From: Bosea sp. (in: a-proteobacteria)
GTDB taxonomy: Bacteria > Pseudomonadota > Alphaproteobacteria > Rhizobiales > Beijerinckiaceae
DNA: 64,000 bases
Assembly: GCA_023910605.1 (NCBI GenBank)
Contig: JAAVVV010000001.1
Coordinates: forward strand, 3,214,698 to 3,278,697
Reading direction: 5' to 3'
The notes under the pieces: model-generated
The model's input: only the letters and a program-made list of their open reading frames with translations
The model's database searches: none
Told to the model about the DNA's origin: nothing
Shown: positions 8,907-18,037 of the stretch, piece after piece
How the letters are laid out: each line of letters opens with the position of its first letter
How positions within the stretch are numbered: the first letter of the stretch is position 1
Made by a program: the position numbers and the translations under genes

Positions 8907-11741
8907 ATGTTTGGCCTGCCGCTCGCCTTCGCCGCTCCCGTCGTGCTCGCCGGCCTCGTTGCGCTTCCGGCCCTGTGGTGGCTCCTGCGCGTGACGCCGC
9001 CACGGCCGCAGCGCATCGCCTTCCCGCCGCTCAAGCTGATGGCGGACCTGATGCCCAGGCGCGAGACGCCGGCGCGCACCCCCTGGTGGCTGCTGGCGCT
9101 GCGCATGCTGATCGCGGCGCTGGTCATCCTCGCCGTGGCCGGCCCGGTTCTCAACCCCGCCCGCACCACCGATGGCGCCGCGCGCGAGCCCCTGGTCCTG
9201 ATCATCGACAACGGCGCCGCCTCCGCGCGGGACTGGACCGGCCGCACGCAGCTCGCCGAGAGCCTGATCGCGGCGGCGGGCCGCGATGGCCGGGCCGTGG
9301 CGCTTGCCGGACTTGCCGAGCCGCCCTCCGCCATGGCGCTGGGCACGCCGGCCGAGGCCGAGGAGCGGCTGCGGGCTTTGCAGCTGCGCCCGCACATGCC
9401 CGACCGCAGCCGTCATCTGGCTGATCTGCAATCGTTGCTGCGCGTGGCGCCGGGCGCGGAGATCGCCTGGATCAGCGACGGCGTGCGGCTTGATCCTGAC
9501 GACGCCTTCGCCAGCCGCCTTAAGGAGATGGCGCGCGAGGGCAGGACCGTGGTTCACGCCGCCAACGGCCAGAACATGCTCTTCCTTGCTGAGGTCGAGA
9601 ACCTAGCCGCCAGCCTCAACGTCAAGGTGGTGCGCGCCGAGCCCGGCCCGCCCTCCGCCCTGAGCCTGCGCGCCAGCGACCAGCGCGGCATCGTCGTGGG
9701 CGAGGCCAGCGTGCAGATGGAGGCCGCCGCCACCGAGGCTGTCGCCAGCTTCGCCCTGCCCATCGAGGTGCGCAACGCCGTCACCCGCATCGAGGTTGTG
9801 GGCGAGCGCTCGGCCGGCTCGGTCCTGCTTGTGGATGATTCCGCCCGCCGTCGTCGCGTTGGCCTCGTCACGGGCATCACTGCGGACGTGGCCCAGCCGC
9901 TGCTGTCGCCTACCTATTATCTATCCAGGGCGCTCGCCCCGTTCGCCGACATCCGCGAGCCGCGCCCCGGCATTTCCGATCCCATCGGCCAGTTGCTCGA
10001 CCAGAACCTGTCCGTGCTGATGCTGGCCGATGTCGGCGGCATCGACCGGGACACCAGCGCCCGCATCGCGGCGTTCGTGGAGCGCGGCGGCGTGCTCGTG
10101 CGCTTCGCCGGCCCGCGCCTCGCCGCGGCTGGCGATGACCTCACGCCCGTGCGCCTCAGGCGCGGCGGGCGCAGCCTCGGCGGCGCCCTCTCATGGGATG
10201 CGCCCAAGACCCTGGCTCCCTTCAATCGCGAGGGCCCCTTCGCCGAATTGTCGACCCGCGAGGAGGTGACTGTGACGCGCCAGATCCTCGCCGAGCCCGA
10301 TGGCGAGCTTTCGCGCAAGGTCTGGGCTTCCCTTGTCGACGGCACGCCCATCGTCACCGCCGACCGCCGGGGCTCGGGCCTCGTTGTGCTCTTCCACGTC
10401 ACGGCGGACACCACCTGGTCGAGCCTGCCGCTGTCGGGCCTTTTCGTCGACATGCTCCGCCGCATCGTGGCGCTCTCGGGCACGGCGGCGGCGGATGCCG
10501 GACAGGCCGGAGAAGCCCGCGTCGAGGTCGTCTCTCCGGTCACCGTACTTGATGGGCAAGGCGTGTTCCGCAGCCCGCCGCCGACAGCGCGCCCTGTGCC
10601 CCGCAACTATGCCGACCGAGCCGTCCATCCCCATCCGCCCGGTTTCTACGGGCCGCGCGGCGCGACGCTGGCCATCAACACGCTCAAGCCTGCGGACCGG
10701 CCCGCCGCGATCGATTTCGCCGCAGCCGGACTGGCGACACGCGCCATCGAGGCTCCGCAAGCGCGCGATCTGCGCCCCCCCTTGCTGGTGATCGCGCTGC
10801 TGCTGCTGGCGGCCGACACGCTGGCCACGCTCTGGCTCGGCGGCCGGTTGAAGGCGATGCTGGGCTCGCGCGCGGCCACGGCCTCGCTTCTGGGCGCGGC
10901 GCTCGTGCTGGGGCTTGCCGCAGCGCCCCGGCCCGGGGTCGCCCAGGGCGCTGCCGCGCCCCCGGCCGGACAGGACTTGGCGGCGCTGCCGCCCATCACG
11001 CGCGAGCAGATCACCGCTGCCGCCACCACCCGTCTCGCCTATGTCGTCACCGGCGACCGCCGCGTCGACGACACCTCGCGCGCCGGGCTTGAGGGGCTGA
11101 CCATCGCGCTCGCGGCGCGCACCGCGCTGGAGCCGGGCGAGCCTGTAGGGGTCGATCCCTCGCGCGATGACCTTGCCTTGTATCCGGTGCTCTACTGGCC
11201 CATCGTGGCCGGCCGGCCGCAGCCGCCCATCGAGACGATCCGGCGTCTGGACGCCTTCATGAAGGGTGGCGGCTTTGTGATCTTCGATACCCGCGACGCC
11301 GATGCCCAGCGCCCTGGCCGCGCCACGCCAGAGAGCGATTACCTGCGCCAGATGCTCTCCATCGTGGACGTTCCCGAGCTGGAGCCCGTCCCGCGCGACC
11401 ATGTGCTCACCAAGACCTTCTACCTGATCGACGGCTTCCCCGGCCGCTATGACCGGGGCCAGACCTGGGTCGAGGTCCTGCCTCCGCCCGGCCCTGATGG
11501 CCGCGGCCCCGCCCGCGCGGCCGACGGCGTCTCCCCGATCGTGATCACGTCGAATGATCTGGCCGCCGCCTGGGCCGTGGACCGGCGCGGCGGCCCGCTC
11601 TTTCCCGTGCAGGGCTCGAGCCCACGCCAGCGGGAAATGTCGCTGCGCGGAGGGGTCAATCTCGTGATGTATGCCCTCACGGGCAACTACAAGGCCGATC
11701 AGGTGCACGTGCCGGCCCTGCTCGAGAGGCTGGGACAGTAG
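8907..11741 (+). CDS. BatA/DUF4159-type large membrane protein
   Basis: This is a 944-residue protein. The N-terminus is BatA-like: two transmembrane helices (about residues 1-25 and 60-80) around the signature TPPRPQRIAFPPLKL. A degenerate VWA-like periplasmic part follows, then a glutamine-amidotransferase-like fold, two more helices near residues 625-680, and a C-terminal DUF4159 domain (from about residue 705, including YPVLYWPIVAGRPQPP and GGFVIFDTRDAD). It starts 13 bases after the DUF58 gene and ends directly against the next gene. The role is unknown. With MoxR and DUF58 it likely forms an envelope-associated complex. Confidence 0.85.
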   Translation: MFGLPLAFAAPVVLAGLVALPALWWLLRVTPPRPQRIAFPPLKLMADLMPRRETPARTPWWLLALRMLIAALVILAVAGPVLNPARTTDGAAREPLVLIIDNGAASARDWTGRTQLAESLIAAAGRDGRAVALAGLAEPPSAMALGTPAEAEERLRALQLRPHMPDRSRHLADLQSLLRVAPGAEIAWISDGVRLDPDDAFASRLKEMAREGRTVVHAANGQNMLFLAEVENLAASLNVKVVRAEPGPPSALSLRASDQRGIVVGEASVQMEAAATEAVASFALPIEVRNAVTRIEVVGERSAGSVLLVDDSARRRRVGLVTGITADVAQPLLSPTYYLSRALAPFADIREPRPGISDPIGQLLDQNLSVLMLADVGGIDRDTSARIAAFVERGGVLVRFAGPRLAAAGDDLTPVRLRRGGRSLGGALSWDAPKTLAPFNREGPFAELSTREEVTVTRQILAEPDGELSRKVWASLVDGTPIVTADRRGSGLVVLFHVTADTTWSSLPLSGLFVDMLRRIVALSGTAAADAGQAGEARVEVVSPVTVLDGQGVFRSPPPTARPVPRNYADRAVHPHPPGFYGPRGATLAINTLKPADRPAAIDFAAAGLATRAIEAPQARDLRPPLLVIALLLLAADTLATLWLGGRLKAMLGSRAATASLLGAALVLGLAAAPRPGVAQGAAAPPAGQDLAALPPITREQITAAATTRLAYVVTGDRRVDDTSRAGLEGLTIALAARTALEPGEPVGVDPSRDDLALYPVLYWPIVAGRPQPPIETIRRLDAFMKGGGFVIFDTRDADAQRPGRATPESDYLRQMLSIVDVPELEPVPRDHVLTKTFYLIDGFPGRYDRGQTWVEVLPPPGPDGRGPARAADGVSPIVITSNDLAAAWAVDRRGGPLFPVQGSSPRQREMSLRGGVNLVMYALTGNYKADQVHVPALLERLGQ

Positions 11742-13838
11742 ATGTATTCGCTCAGCTTCACGCCGCTGGTCCCCGTCTGGCTGCTGGCCGCCCTCGCGCT
11801 TGTGGTGTTGGCGGCGGCCGGCGCGGCGCTCGTGCTCCAGCGCGGCCGGGGCGTGCTCCGCGCGCTGGCGCTGCTGGCGCTGCTCTTTGCCCTGGGCGAT
11901 CCCTCGCTGGTCCACGAGGAACGCGAGCCGGTGAAGGATGTGGTCGCGGTCGTGATCGACCGCTCCGGCTCGAACCGCCTCGCCGACCGTGCCGAGCAGA
12001 CGGCGCGGGCGCGCGCGCAGGTTGAGCGGCAACTCGCAGGGATTTCCCAGGTCGAGGCCCGCTTCGTCGAGGTGGGCGACGGCGACGGCGCCAATGACGG
12101 CACGCGGCTGTTCGAAGCCCTGAGCGCAACCCTGGCCGACGTGCCGGCCGAGCGCGTGGCGGGCGCGCTCTTCATCACGGACGGAATCGTCCACGATATG
12201 CCGGGGGCGGCGCAGGCACTGGGTCTCAAGGCCCCGCTCCATGCCCTGATAACCGGGCGCGACAGCGAGATCGACCGGCGGGTGACGTTGACCGACACGC
12301 CCCGCTTCGGCATCGTCGGCAAAACCGTGAAGATCCGCCTCACGGTTGACGAGAAGAATGGGACCGGCACCAGCCGCGTCACTGTCAGGCGCGACGGCGA
12401 GGTGCTGATGGAGCGCGCGGTGCGCACCGCCGAGCCCATGGAACTGACCGTCAGGATCGACCGCGGCGGCCCCAACCTGATCGAGATCGAGGCCGACGCG
12501 ATCCCGGGCGAGATGACGACCGCCAACAACCGCGCCGTCGTCACCATCGAAGGCGTACGCGACAAGCTGCGGGTGCTGCTGGTCTCGGGCGAGCCGCATG
12601 CAGGCGAGCGCACCTGGCGCAACCTGCTCAAATCCGACGCCAACATCGACCTGGTGCACTTCACCATCCTGCGCCCGCCCGAGAAGCAGGACGGCACACC
12701 CATCAATGAGCTCTCGCTCATCGCCTTCCCCGTAAGGGATCTGTTCCAGACGAAGATCAAGGAATTCGACCTCATCATCTTCGACCGCTACGCCAACACC
12801 ACGATCCTGCCGCTTGTCTATTTCGAGAACATCGTGCGCTATGTTCGCGAGGGTGGTGCGTTGATGGTGGCGGCAGGCCCGGAGTTCTCCGGCAACGGCA
12901 CGCTCTCGCGCACGCCGCTCTCTGCGGTCCTGCCGGCGCAGCCCGATGGCCGCACCATCGAGGAGGCCTATCGCGCCCGCATCACCGACCGCGGCAAGCG
13001 CCATCCCGTGACGCGCGATCTCGACGGATCGGAGGTCGAGCCGCCGCGCTGGGGGGAATGGCTGCGCCTGATCTCGGCCCGCGCCAGCGAAGGCGATGTG
13101 GTGATGTCCGGCCCTGGCGACCGGCCGCTGCTCATCACCTCCCGCGAGGGCAAGGGCCGCGTGGGCCTGTTCCTGTCCGATCATGCCTGGCTCTGGGCGC
13201 GCGGCTATCGCGAAGGCGGCCCCCACATCGACCTTCTGCGCCGCCTCAGCCACTGGCTGATGAAAGAGCCCAGCCTCGAGGAGGAGGCGCTGCGGGCCAC
13301 CACGCGCGGCCGCACCGTGGAGATCGAGCGCCAGACGCTTGGCGACAATCCGGGCGCCGTCACCATCACCAGCCCATCCGGGGCCGCCCGCTCCCTGCCG
13401 CTCGCGCTCGATCGGCCCGGCCTGTTCAGCACCCGCCTTCAGGCCACCGAGCTTGGCCTGCACCGGCTGCAATCGGACCAGCTTGTCGCCTTCGTCAGCG
13501 TCGGATCTGACAATCCGCGCGAGTTCACGGACGTTTTGAGCGACCCGGCGCGGCTCAGGCCCGTGGCCGAGACGCTTGGCGGCTCGTCGCGCCGCATCGG
13601 CTCCGAGGCCTCGCCCGAGGTGCAGTTGCCGCGCGTCGTGCCGGTCAGGGCAGGAGCGCGGCTCGCAGGCGGCGACTGGATCGGCCTCAGGATCACCGAT
13701 TCAGGCATCGTGCGCGGCGTCTCGCTGTCGCCGCTGTTCATCGGGCTTGGCGGGCTTGCGCTCATCCTCGGCGCGCTGATCGCTGGCTGGCTTGGCGAGG
13801 GCGGCAGCCGTCATTCCCGGCGCAAGGCCGAAAGCTGA
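11742..13838 (+). CDS. Membrane protein with amidotransferase-like fold, partner of the MoxR operon
   Basis: This is a 698-residue protein whose ATG directly follows the upstream TAG, so it is translationally coupled. Two N-terminal helices (about residues 8-30 and 36-52) precede a VWA-like stretch (DVVAVVIDRSGSNRLADRAE). A class I glutamine-amidotransferase-like region follows (GGALMVAAGPEFSGNGTLSR, with no evident catalytic Cys), and one C-terminal helix (about 662-685). Last gene of the moxR operon. Similar proteins are annotated as hypothetical membrane proteins. The function is not known. Confidence 0.83.
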   Translation: MYSLSFTPLVPVWLLAALALVVLAAAGAALVLQRGRGVLRALALLALLFALGDPSLVHEEREPVKDVVAVVIDRSGSNRLADRAEQTARARAQVERQLAGISQVEARFVEVGDGDGANDGTRLFEALSATLADVPAERVAGALFITDGIVHDMPGAAQALGLKAPLHALITGRDSEIDRRVTLTDTPRFGIVGKTVKIRLTVDEKNGTGTSRVTVRRDGEVLMERAVRTAEPMELTVRIDRGGPNLIEIEADAIPGEMTTANNRAVVTIEGVRDKLRVLLVSGEPHAGERTWRNLLKSDANIDLVHFTILRPPEKQDGTPINELSLIAFPVRDLFQTKIKEFDLIIFDRYANTTILPLVYFENIVRYVREGGALMVAAGPEFSGNGTLSRTPLSAVLPAQPDGRTIEEAYRARITDRGKRHPVTRDLDGSEVEPPRWGEWLRLISARASEGDVVMSGPGDRPLLITSREGKGRVGLFLSDHAWLWARGYREGGPHIDLLRRLSHWLMKEPSLEEEALRATTRGRTVEIERQTLGDNPGAVTITSPSGAARSLPLALDRPGLFSTRLQATELGLHRLQSDQLVAFVSVGSDNPREFTDVLSDPARLRPVAETLGGSSRRIGSEASPEVQLPRVVPVRAGARLAGGDWIGLRITDSGIVRGVSLSPLFIGLGGLALILGALIAGWLGEGGSRHSRRKAES

Positions 13839-13850
13839 AGGCAGCCTGCG

Positions 13851-14360
13851 TCAGTAAATCGGCCGGGCGCGCACCGTCCCCGTCGCCTGCGCGAGCGCGC
13901 CAGGCTGCAACTCTGCGGCGAGGAAGCGCCGCGGATCCACCGGGCCCGGCATGACCAGCTGGCGCGCGGGCACCATGCTGAAGCCGAAGCGCCGGTAATA
14001 GGGCTCATCCCCCACCAGCAGGATCAGGGTCTCCCCCGCCTTGGCCGCAGCATCCATGGAGCGACGCATCAGCGCCCCGCCGATGCCGAGCCGCTCGAAG
14101 GACGGGTCCACCGTGAGCGGCCCCAGGATCAGCGCCGGCGTCTCGCCCGCCAGCACCGGCGAGAGCCGGACCGAGCCAACCAGCAGCGTGCCGACCAGCG
14201 CGGAGAAGCAGAACTGCGGCGTGGCCGCCGCGCGGCCCTCGCGCAGGCGGAACGCCGTGCGGGCATAGCGCCCGGGCCCGAAGACGCGGTCATGAAGCCG
14301 CTCGATCGCATCATCATCGAGGGGCGATTCAGGGCGGATGTCGACATTCGGACTTGTCAT
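13851..14360 (-). CDS. GNAT family N-acetyltransferase
   Basis: This is a 169-residue single-domain GNAT protein of the YhbS-like type. Visible motifs are DDAIERLHDRVFGPGRYART near the N-terminus, the acetyl-CoA-binding block LGPLTVDPSFERLGIGGALM (R/Q-x-x-G-x-G/A), and a C-terminal YYRRFGF motif. It transfers an acetyl group to an unknown amine. It is convergent with the moxR operon (12-base gap). Confidence 0.85.
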   Translation of the reverse strand: MTSPNVDIRPESPLDDDAIERLHDRVFGPGRYARTAFRLREGRAAATPQFCFSALVGTLLVGSVRLSPVLAGETPALILGPLTVDPSFERLGIGGALMRRSMDAAAKAGETLILLVGDEPYYRRFGFSMVPARQLVMPGPVDPRRFLAAELQPGALAQATGTVRARPIY

Positions 14361-14437
14361 GGCGGCTCACGGCATAAACGCTCGCGGCCCGGCTGGCCAG
14401 CATTGCGCAAGCCTTCGCCGCAGCCGGACGGCTGATG

Positions 14438-14926
14438 TCACCACAGATCGGACGGCGGCGCGTCCTCAAGCACCTCCGCCAGCCGCCGGCGGGTGGAGGC
14501 CGTCGTGCCAGCGGGCAGCGCATCGACAGAAAAGAAGGCGGCGCGGCGTATCTCGCGCGTGGCGGGCGGGGGCCCATTCCAGACAAAGTCCCGCACCACG
14601 AACACCGCGACATGATCGCGCCGGCCAAGCCGCTCATTGAGGAACACGCCGTGCAGCAGCCCGGCGCCCGTCATCGTAACCCCGGCTTCCTCGCGCAGTT
14701 CCTTGGCGAGCGCGAGGGCGAGCGTCTCCCCGATCTCCACGCCCCCGCCCGGCAAGTGCCAGCCTGCGACATAGCCATGCTCCACGAGCAGCACACGGCC
14801 CTCATCGTCAAGCACGACGGCGCGCACGCCCAGAGTCATGGCCCGGGTCAGCAGAAACCAGCGGTGCAGCAGCCATTGCAGCGCAGGTCGCATCGAGGGC
14901 GGAGTCAAAGAGGTATCCTTAACCAT
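14438..14926 (-). CDS. Nudix hydrolase
   Basis: From ATG 14926 this encodes 162 residues. A Nudix domain starts at LGVRAVVLDDEGRVLLVEHG and has the box GGGVEIGETLALALAKEL followed by REEAGV, with all Glu residues present. The start is uncertain. The frame is open to 15004, but codons upstream of 14926 look like intergenic sequence and AGG precedes this ATG by about six bases. A methionine at 14893 is a shorter alternative. Substrate unknown. A 19-bp inverted repeat covers the start region. Confidence 0.83.
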   Translation of the reverse strand: MVKDTSLTPPSMRPALQWLLHRWFLLTRAMTLGVRAVVLDDEGRVLLVEHGYVAGWHLPGGGVEIGETLALALAKELREEAGVTMTGAGLLHGVFLNERLGRRDHVAVFVVRDFVWNGPPPATREIRRAAFFSVDALPAGTTASTRRRLAEVLEDAPPSDLW

Positions 14927-14943
14927 ATGCATCCTGTGCATAT
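14925..14943. promoter_or_regulatory. 19-bp inverted repeat at the Nudix gene start
   Basis: ATATGCATCCTGTGCATAT has perfect 7-base arms around a 5-base centre. It overlaps the ribosome binding region of the Nudix gene. It could be an operator for a dimeric repressor or a translational hairpin. No regulator gene is next to it, so function is inferred only. Confidence 0.35.
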
Positions 14944-15050
14944 CTATTCTGAAATCTGACCTCGTCATGCCTTTTTTGCACCATAAACATGGCGTATCCG
15001 ACACTCACGCAGAAGGGCACGGGCCCTTTGCGCTTTCAAGGATCCGTTCG

Positions 15051-15170
15051 ATGTTTCTCGCCACGCTGATTTCGATGTTCACTGCGCCCAAGGCGTATGT
15101 GTGGCAGCCGGCCGTGACGATGACGGACCCCGCCATCGTCTCCGCCCTCATGCCCGATTGCGCCCGATAA
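15051..15170 (+). CDS. Possible 39-residue protein
   Basis: ATG 15051 follows AAGGAT about eight bases upstream and opens 39 codons to TAA at 15168-15170. The product begins MFLATLISMFTAPKAYVWQ and has no recognisable family. A strong rho-independent terminator lies 37 bases after the stop and no other plus-strand gene could use it, which supports a short transcript here. It could instead be a non-coding RNA. Confidence 0.4.
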   Translation: MFLATLISMFTAPKAYVWQPAVTMTDPAIVSALMPDCAR

Positions 15171-15206
15171 GCGCCGTCAAGCTTGACGCGCCCGATCTGG
15201 CAGGCC

Positions 15207-15233
15207 AAGCCCCGGAGCGATCCGGGGCTTTTT
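15207..15233 (+). terminator. Rho-independent terminator
   Basis: AAGCCCCGGA, a four-base loop GCGA and TCCGGGGCTT form a ten-pair stem that runs into TTTTT. It ends whatever is transcribed from 15051-15170. It also insulates the metallophosphoesterase gene that starts about 35 bases further on. Confidence 0.85.
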
Positions 15234-15267
15234 GCTGCCTGCCGGAGCGTTCCTGGAGACAGAAACC

Positions 15268-16152
15268 TTGGTCTGCATGCTTGCGCACCTGTCCGATCCG
15301 CACCTCAATCCGCTGCCGCGCCTGCGCGCCACCGATCTGATGGGCAAGCGCGCCACGGGTTATGTCAACTGGCTGCGCTCGCGCCGCTTCGTGCATGACA
15401 TGGAGCTTCTGGACCGGATCGTCGCAGACATGCTGGCGCAGCAGCCTGACCATGTCGCTTGCACCGGCGACGTGACCCATATCGGTCTGCCGGGCGAGTT
15501 CCCCACCGCCATCCGCTTCCTCGATCGCCTTGGTCCGCGCGAACGCGTCAGCTTCGTGCCCGGCAATCATGATGCCTACGTCGCATCGAGCCTCGGGCCG
15601 CTGTCGCGCGAGATGGCGCCCTGGACACGCTCGGAGGCTGACGGCCACGGCTTTCCCTGGATGAAGGTGCGTGGCCATGTCGCGCTCATCGGCCTGTCTT
15701 CGGCGGTCCCCACCGGACCGCTCATGGCCTGGGGCAAGGTCGGGCCTGTCCAGCTTGAGAAGGCCGAAAGGCTGCTTGCGGAGGCGGGCCGGGGCGGGCT
15801 CAGGCGCGTGGTCCTGATCCATCATCCGCCGCATGTCGGCGGCGCAGGCCGCGGCCGCGAACTCAAGGATGCCGACAGCTTCGAAGCCATGATCGAGCGG
15901 GCCGGCGCCGATCTCGTCATCCATGGCCACAACCACAAGACCTCCCTGTCATGGATCCGGTCCGGCCGACAGCTCTCTCCTGTGGTGGGCGTCGCGTCCT
16001 GCTCGATGGGTCTGCGCAGCCATGGAGAGAAGGCTGGCTGGCATCTCTTCCGCGTGCCGGAGGGCGATGAACCGATCACCTTGCAGCGGCGTGGCCTGCT
16101 GCCGAATGGCGGCGTCGGCCTGATTGAGGAGCGCCCGCTCGTGAAGGCCTGA
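15268..16152 (+). CDS. Metallophosphoesterase (calcineurin-like)
   Basis: This is a 294-residue calcineurin-like phosphoesterase with all metal motifs in order: LAHLSDPHL (D-x-H), CTGDVTH (GD), FVPGNHDAY (GNHD), VLIHHPPH and VIHGHNHKT (GHxH). The substrate is not predictable; relatives act on cyclic nucleotides or phosphodiesters. Start choice: TTG 15268 has GGAG nine bases upstream, while ATG 15277 three codons later has none at proper distance, so either is possible. It stands alone, after a terminator. Confidence 0.87.
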   Translation: MVCMLAHLSDPHLNPLPRLRATDLMGKRATGYVNWLRSRRFVHDMELLDRIVADMLAQQPDHVACTGDVTHIGLPGEFPTAIRFLDRLGPRERVSFVPGNHDAYVASSLGPLSREMAPWTRSEADGHGFPWMKVRGHVALIGLSSAVPTGPLMAWGKVGPVQLEKAERLLAEAGRGGLRRVVLIHHPPHVGGAGRGRELKDADSFEAMIERAGADLVIHGHNHKTSLSWIRSGRQLSPVVGVASCSMGLRSHGEKAGWHLFRVPEGDEPITLQRRGLLPNGGVGLIEERPLVKA

Positions 16153-16164
16153 GGTGGCGGCGCG

Positions 16165-16911
16165 CTAGATGCAGCGCCCGCCATCGACCTCGAGCACGGC
16201 CCCCGTCACCATCGCCGCCTCGTCAGAACACACGAAGAGGCAGGCATTGGCGATGTCCTGCGGCGTCGAGAGCCGTCCCAGCGGGATCGACGCCCGGAAC
16301 GCGGCGCGCTTCTGGGGCGTGTCCTCGCCCATGAAGGTGGCGAGCAGCGGCGTCTCCCCGGCCACGGGCGCGATGGCGACAACGCGGATGCGGTCTGGCG
16401 CGAGCTCCACCGCCATCGACTTCGAGACGAGGTTCACGGCGCCCTTGGTGGCGTTGTACCAGGTCAGCCCCGGGCGCGGCCGGATGCCGGCCGTGGAGCC
16501 GATGTTGCAGATCACACCCCCACCGCGCTGTCGCAGATGCGGAACGGCCGCCTGCGCAAACAGGTAGATCGATTTCACGTTCACGGCGAAGACGCGGTCG
16601 AACTCCTCTTCCGTCACCTCCAGCATCGGCTTGTTGCGGTGGCTGATGCCAGCATTGTTGACGATCAGTTCGAGGTCGCCGAAGCGCTTGATCGTGGCGG
16701 CGACGGCGCGTTGAACGTCCCGCGCCTTGGACACATCCGCCCGGATGGCAACGGCGCGCCGGCCGATGCCGCGCGCCACGGCACGGGCCTTCTCGATGTC
16801 GAGATCGACCACAGCAACCTTCGCCCCTTCGCGCGCGAAGGTTTCCGCGATGCCCTGGCCGAACCCCTGGCCCGCGCCGGTCACCAGCGCCACCTTGTCC
16901 TTCAGACGCAT
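16165..16911 (-). CDS. Short-chain dehydrogenase/reductase
   Basis: This is a 248-residue classical SDR. It has the NAD(P)-binding TGAGQGFGQGI motif, DVSKA, the structural NNAG, the catalytic Ser (NIGST) and YNATK active site, and a C-terminal VDGGRCI. The Asp after the second beta-strand (VVDLDIEKA) suggests a preference for NAD. The substrate is unknown; relatives include 3-oxoacyl-ACP and glucose dehydrogenases. It lies 15 bases downstream of glk and is likely co-transcribed with it, which hints at a sugar or polyol substrate. Confidence 0.88.
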   Translation of the reverse strand: MRLKDKVALVTGAGQGFGQGIAETFAREGAKVAVVDLDIEKARAVARGIGRRAVAIRADVSKARDVQRAVAATIKRFGDLELIVNNAGISHRNKPMLEVTEEEFDRVFAVNVKSIYLFAQAAVPHLRQRGGGVICNIGSTAGIRPRPGLTWYNATKGAVNLVSKSMAVELAPDRIRVVAIAPVAGETPLLATFMGEDTPQKRAAFRASIPLGRLSTPQDIANACLFVCSDEAAMVTGAVLEVDGGRCI

Positions 16912-16926
16912 ATCATCCCCCTGTTC

Positions 16927-17931
16927 TCATCTCCAAAGACGCCCCTCAAGCCCGAAGGCGGCTGGATCGAGGGCAACCTTCGCAAGGCCCCGCTCGGCCG
17001 GATCGGCGCCGGTGACGATCCACAGCGGCGCATCCGCCATCAGCGCCTCCATCGGGGGCTTCGTGGCGAAGGCTGCACGCATCGCAGCAACGTCGAACAG
17101 CGGCAGCAGCTTGGGCGCGATGCCGCCGGCGATGAAGACGCCACCCGTCGCCTTGAGCGTGAGAGCGAGATCACCCGCCACACGGCCCAGCAAGGTTCCA
17201 AACAGCATGACAGCCTGCCTTGCGCTGGCGTCGCGCGCCTGCGCAGCCGCCGCCACCGCCGCGCCATCCTGCGGCGATGCGCCGGACTGGACCTGCCCGC
17301 CGGCACGGCGCCTCAGCGCCGCATCGAGCCGTGCAAGGCCCGCGCCGGAAAGCAGGCTCTCGACCGTGACGCGGCCATGCACACGCTCAAGCAGAGGCCA
17401 CAGCGCAAACTCGTCCTCGCTGACAGGGCCCAGCTCGATGTGGCCGGCCTCGGTCGGGACGATGGTGTAGCGCCCTTCGCGCCCGACCAGCGCCGCAGCG
17501 CCGAAGCCCGTGCCCGGCCCCAGGATGAGGCGCGCGCCATCCGGCGCGGCCGTGCCCGCGCCAATCGGCGTCAGTTCAGCCGGCCCGAGCACCGGCAGGC
17601 ATGTCGCCAGCGCCTCGAAGTCGTTCACGAGCAGTCCCTGCTCGAGGCCGAGCGCATCGCTCAGTGATGCGCCATCGAAGGCCCAGCCCGCATTGGTGAG
17701 CTCCGCGCCAAGCCCGATCACCGGCCCTGCCACCGCCAGCACTGCGGAGCGCGGGCGTGCTGACCCGCACAGCGCCATGGCGCGGGTCAGCGCCGCCTCG
17801 CAGGTCGGCTCGTCGCGTGTCAGCAGGCGCAACACCGTCTGCGGCGCAGCGCCGGGCGATTTCACCAGCGCCACGCGGCAGTTCGTGCCCCCGATATCGG
17901 CAACCAGCAGCGGGTGGGGCAGCGCGGTCAT
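16927..17931 (-). CDS. glk: Glucokinase
   Basis: This is a 334-residue glucokinase of the bacterial (E. coli-type) family. The phosphate-1 motif LLVADIGGTNCRVAL lies at the N-terminus, followed by GxLVNDFEA, then ILGPGTGFGAAAL and PTEAGHIELGP, the region that binds glucose. It phosphorylates glucose with ATP to glucose 6-phosphate. ATG 17931 is chosen because it places the phosphate motif at residues 8-22; the frame is open further upstream without homology. Transcribed with the SDR gene. Confidence 0.9.
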   Translation of the reverse strand: MTALPHPLLVADIGGTNCRVALVKSPGAAPQTVLRLLTRDEPTCEAALTRAMALCGSARPRSAVLAVAGPVIGLGAELTNAGWAFDGASLSDALGLEQGLLVNDFEALATCLPVLGPAELTPIGAGTAAPDGARLILGPGTGFGAAALVGREGRYTIVPTEAGHIELGPVSEDEFALWPLLERVHGRVTVESLLSGAGLARLDAALRRRAGGQVQSGASPQDGAAVAAAAQARDASARQAVMLFGTLLGRVAGDLALTLKATGGVFIAGGIAPKLLPLFDVAAMRAAFATKPPMEALMADAPLWIVTGADPAERGLAKVALDPAAFGLEGRLWR

Positions 17932-18037
17932 GTCAGCGGTCCGGCCTCGGCTCAAGGCGCTGCGGCTTCGGCAGGCCCTCGGCCCATCAACACCGAAGGC
18001 GCATGTTTCCGCAACCCCCGGCAGGGGCCCGCCCGTC

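Noticed and set aside
10191-13472. Minus-strand open frame of 1093 codons opposite the two large membrane protein genes
   Set aside because: It is antisense to coherent proteins with helices and domains. Its translation is low-complexity His/Gln/Arg/Gly/Asp sequence typical of the shadow of a GC-rich gene.
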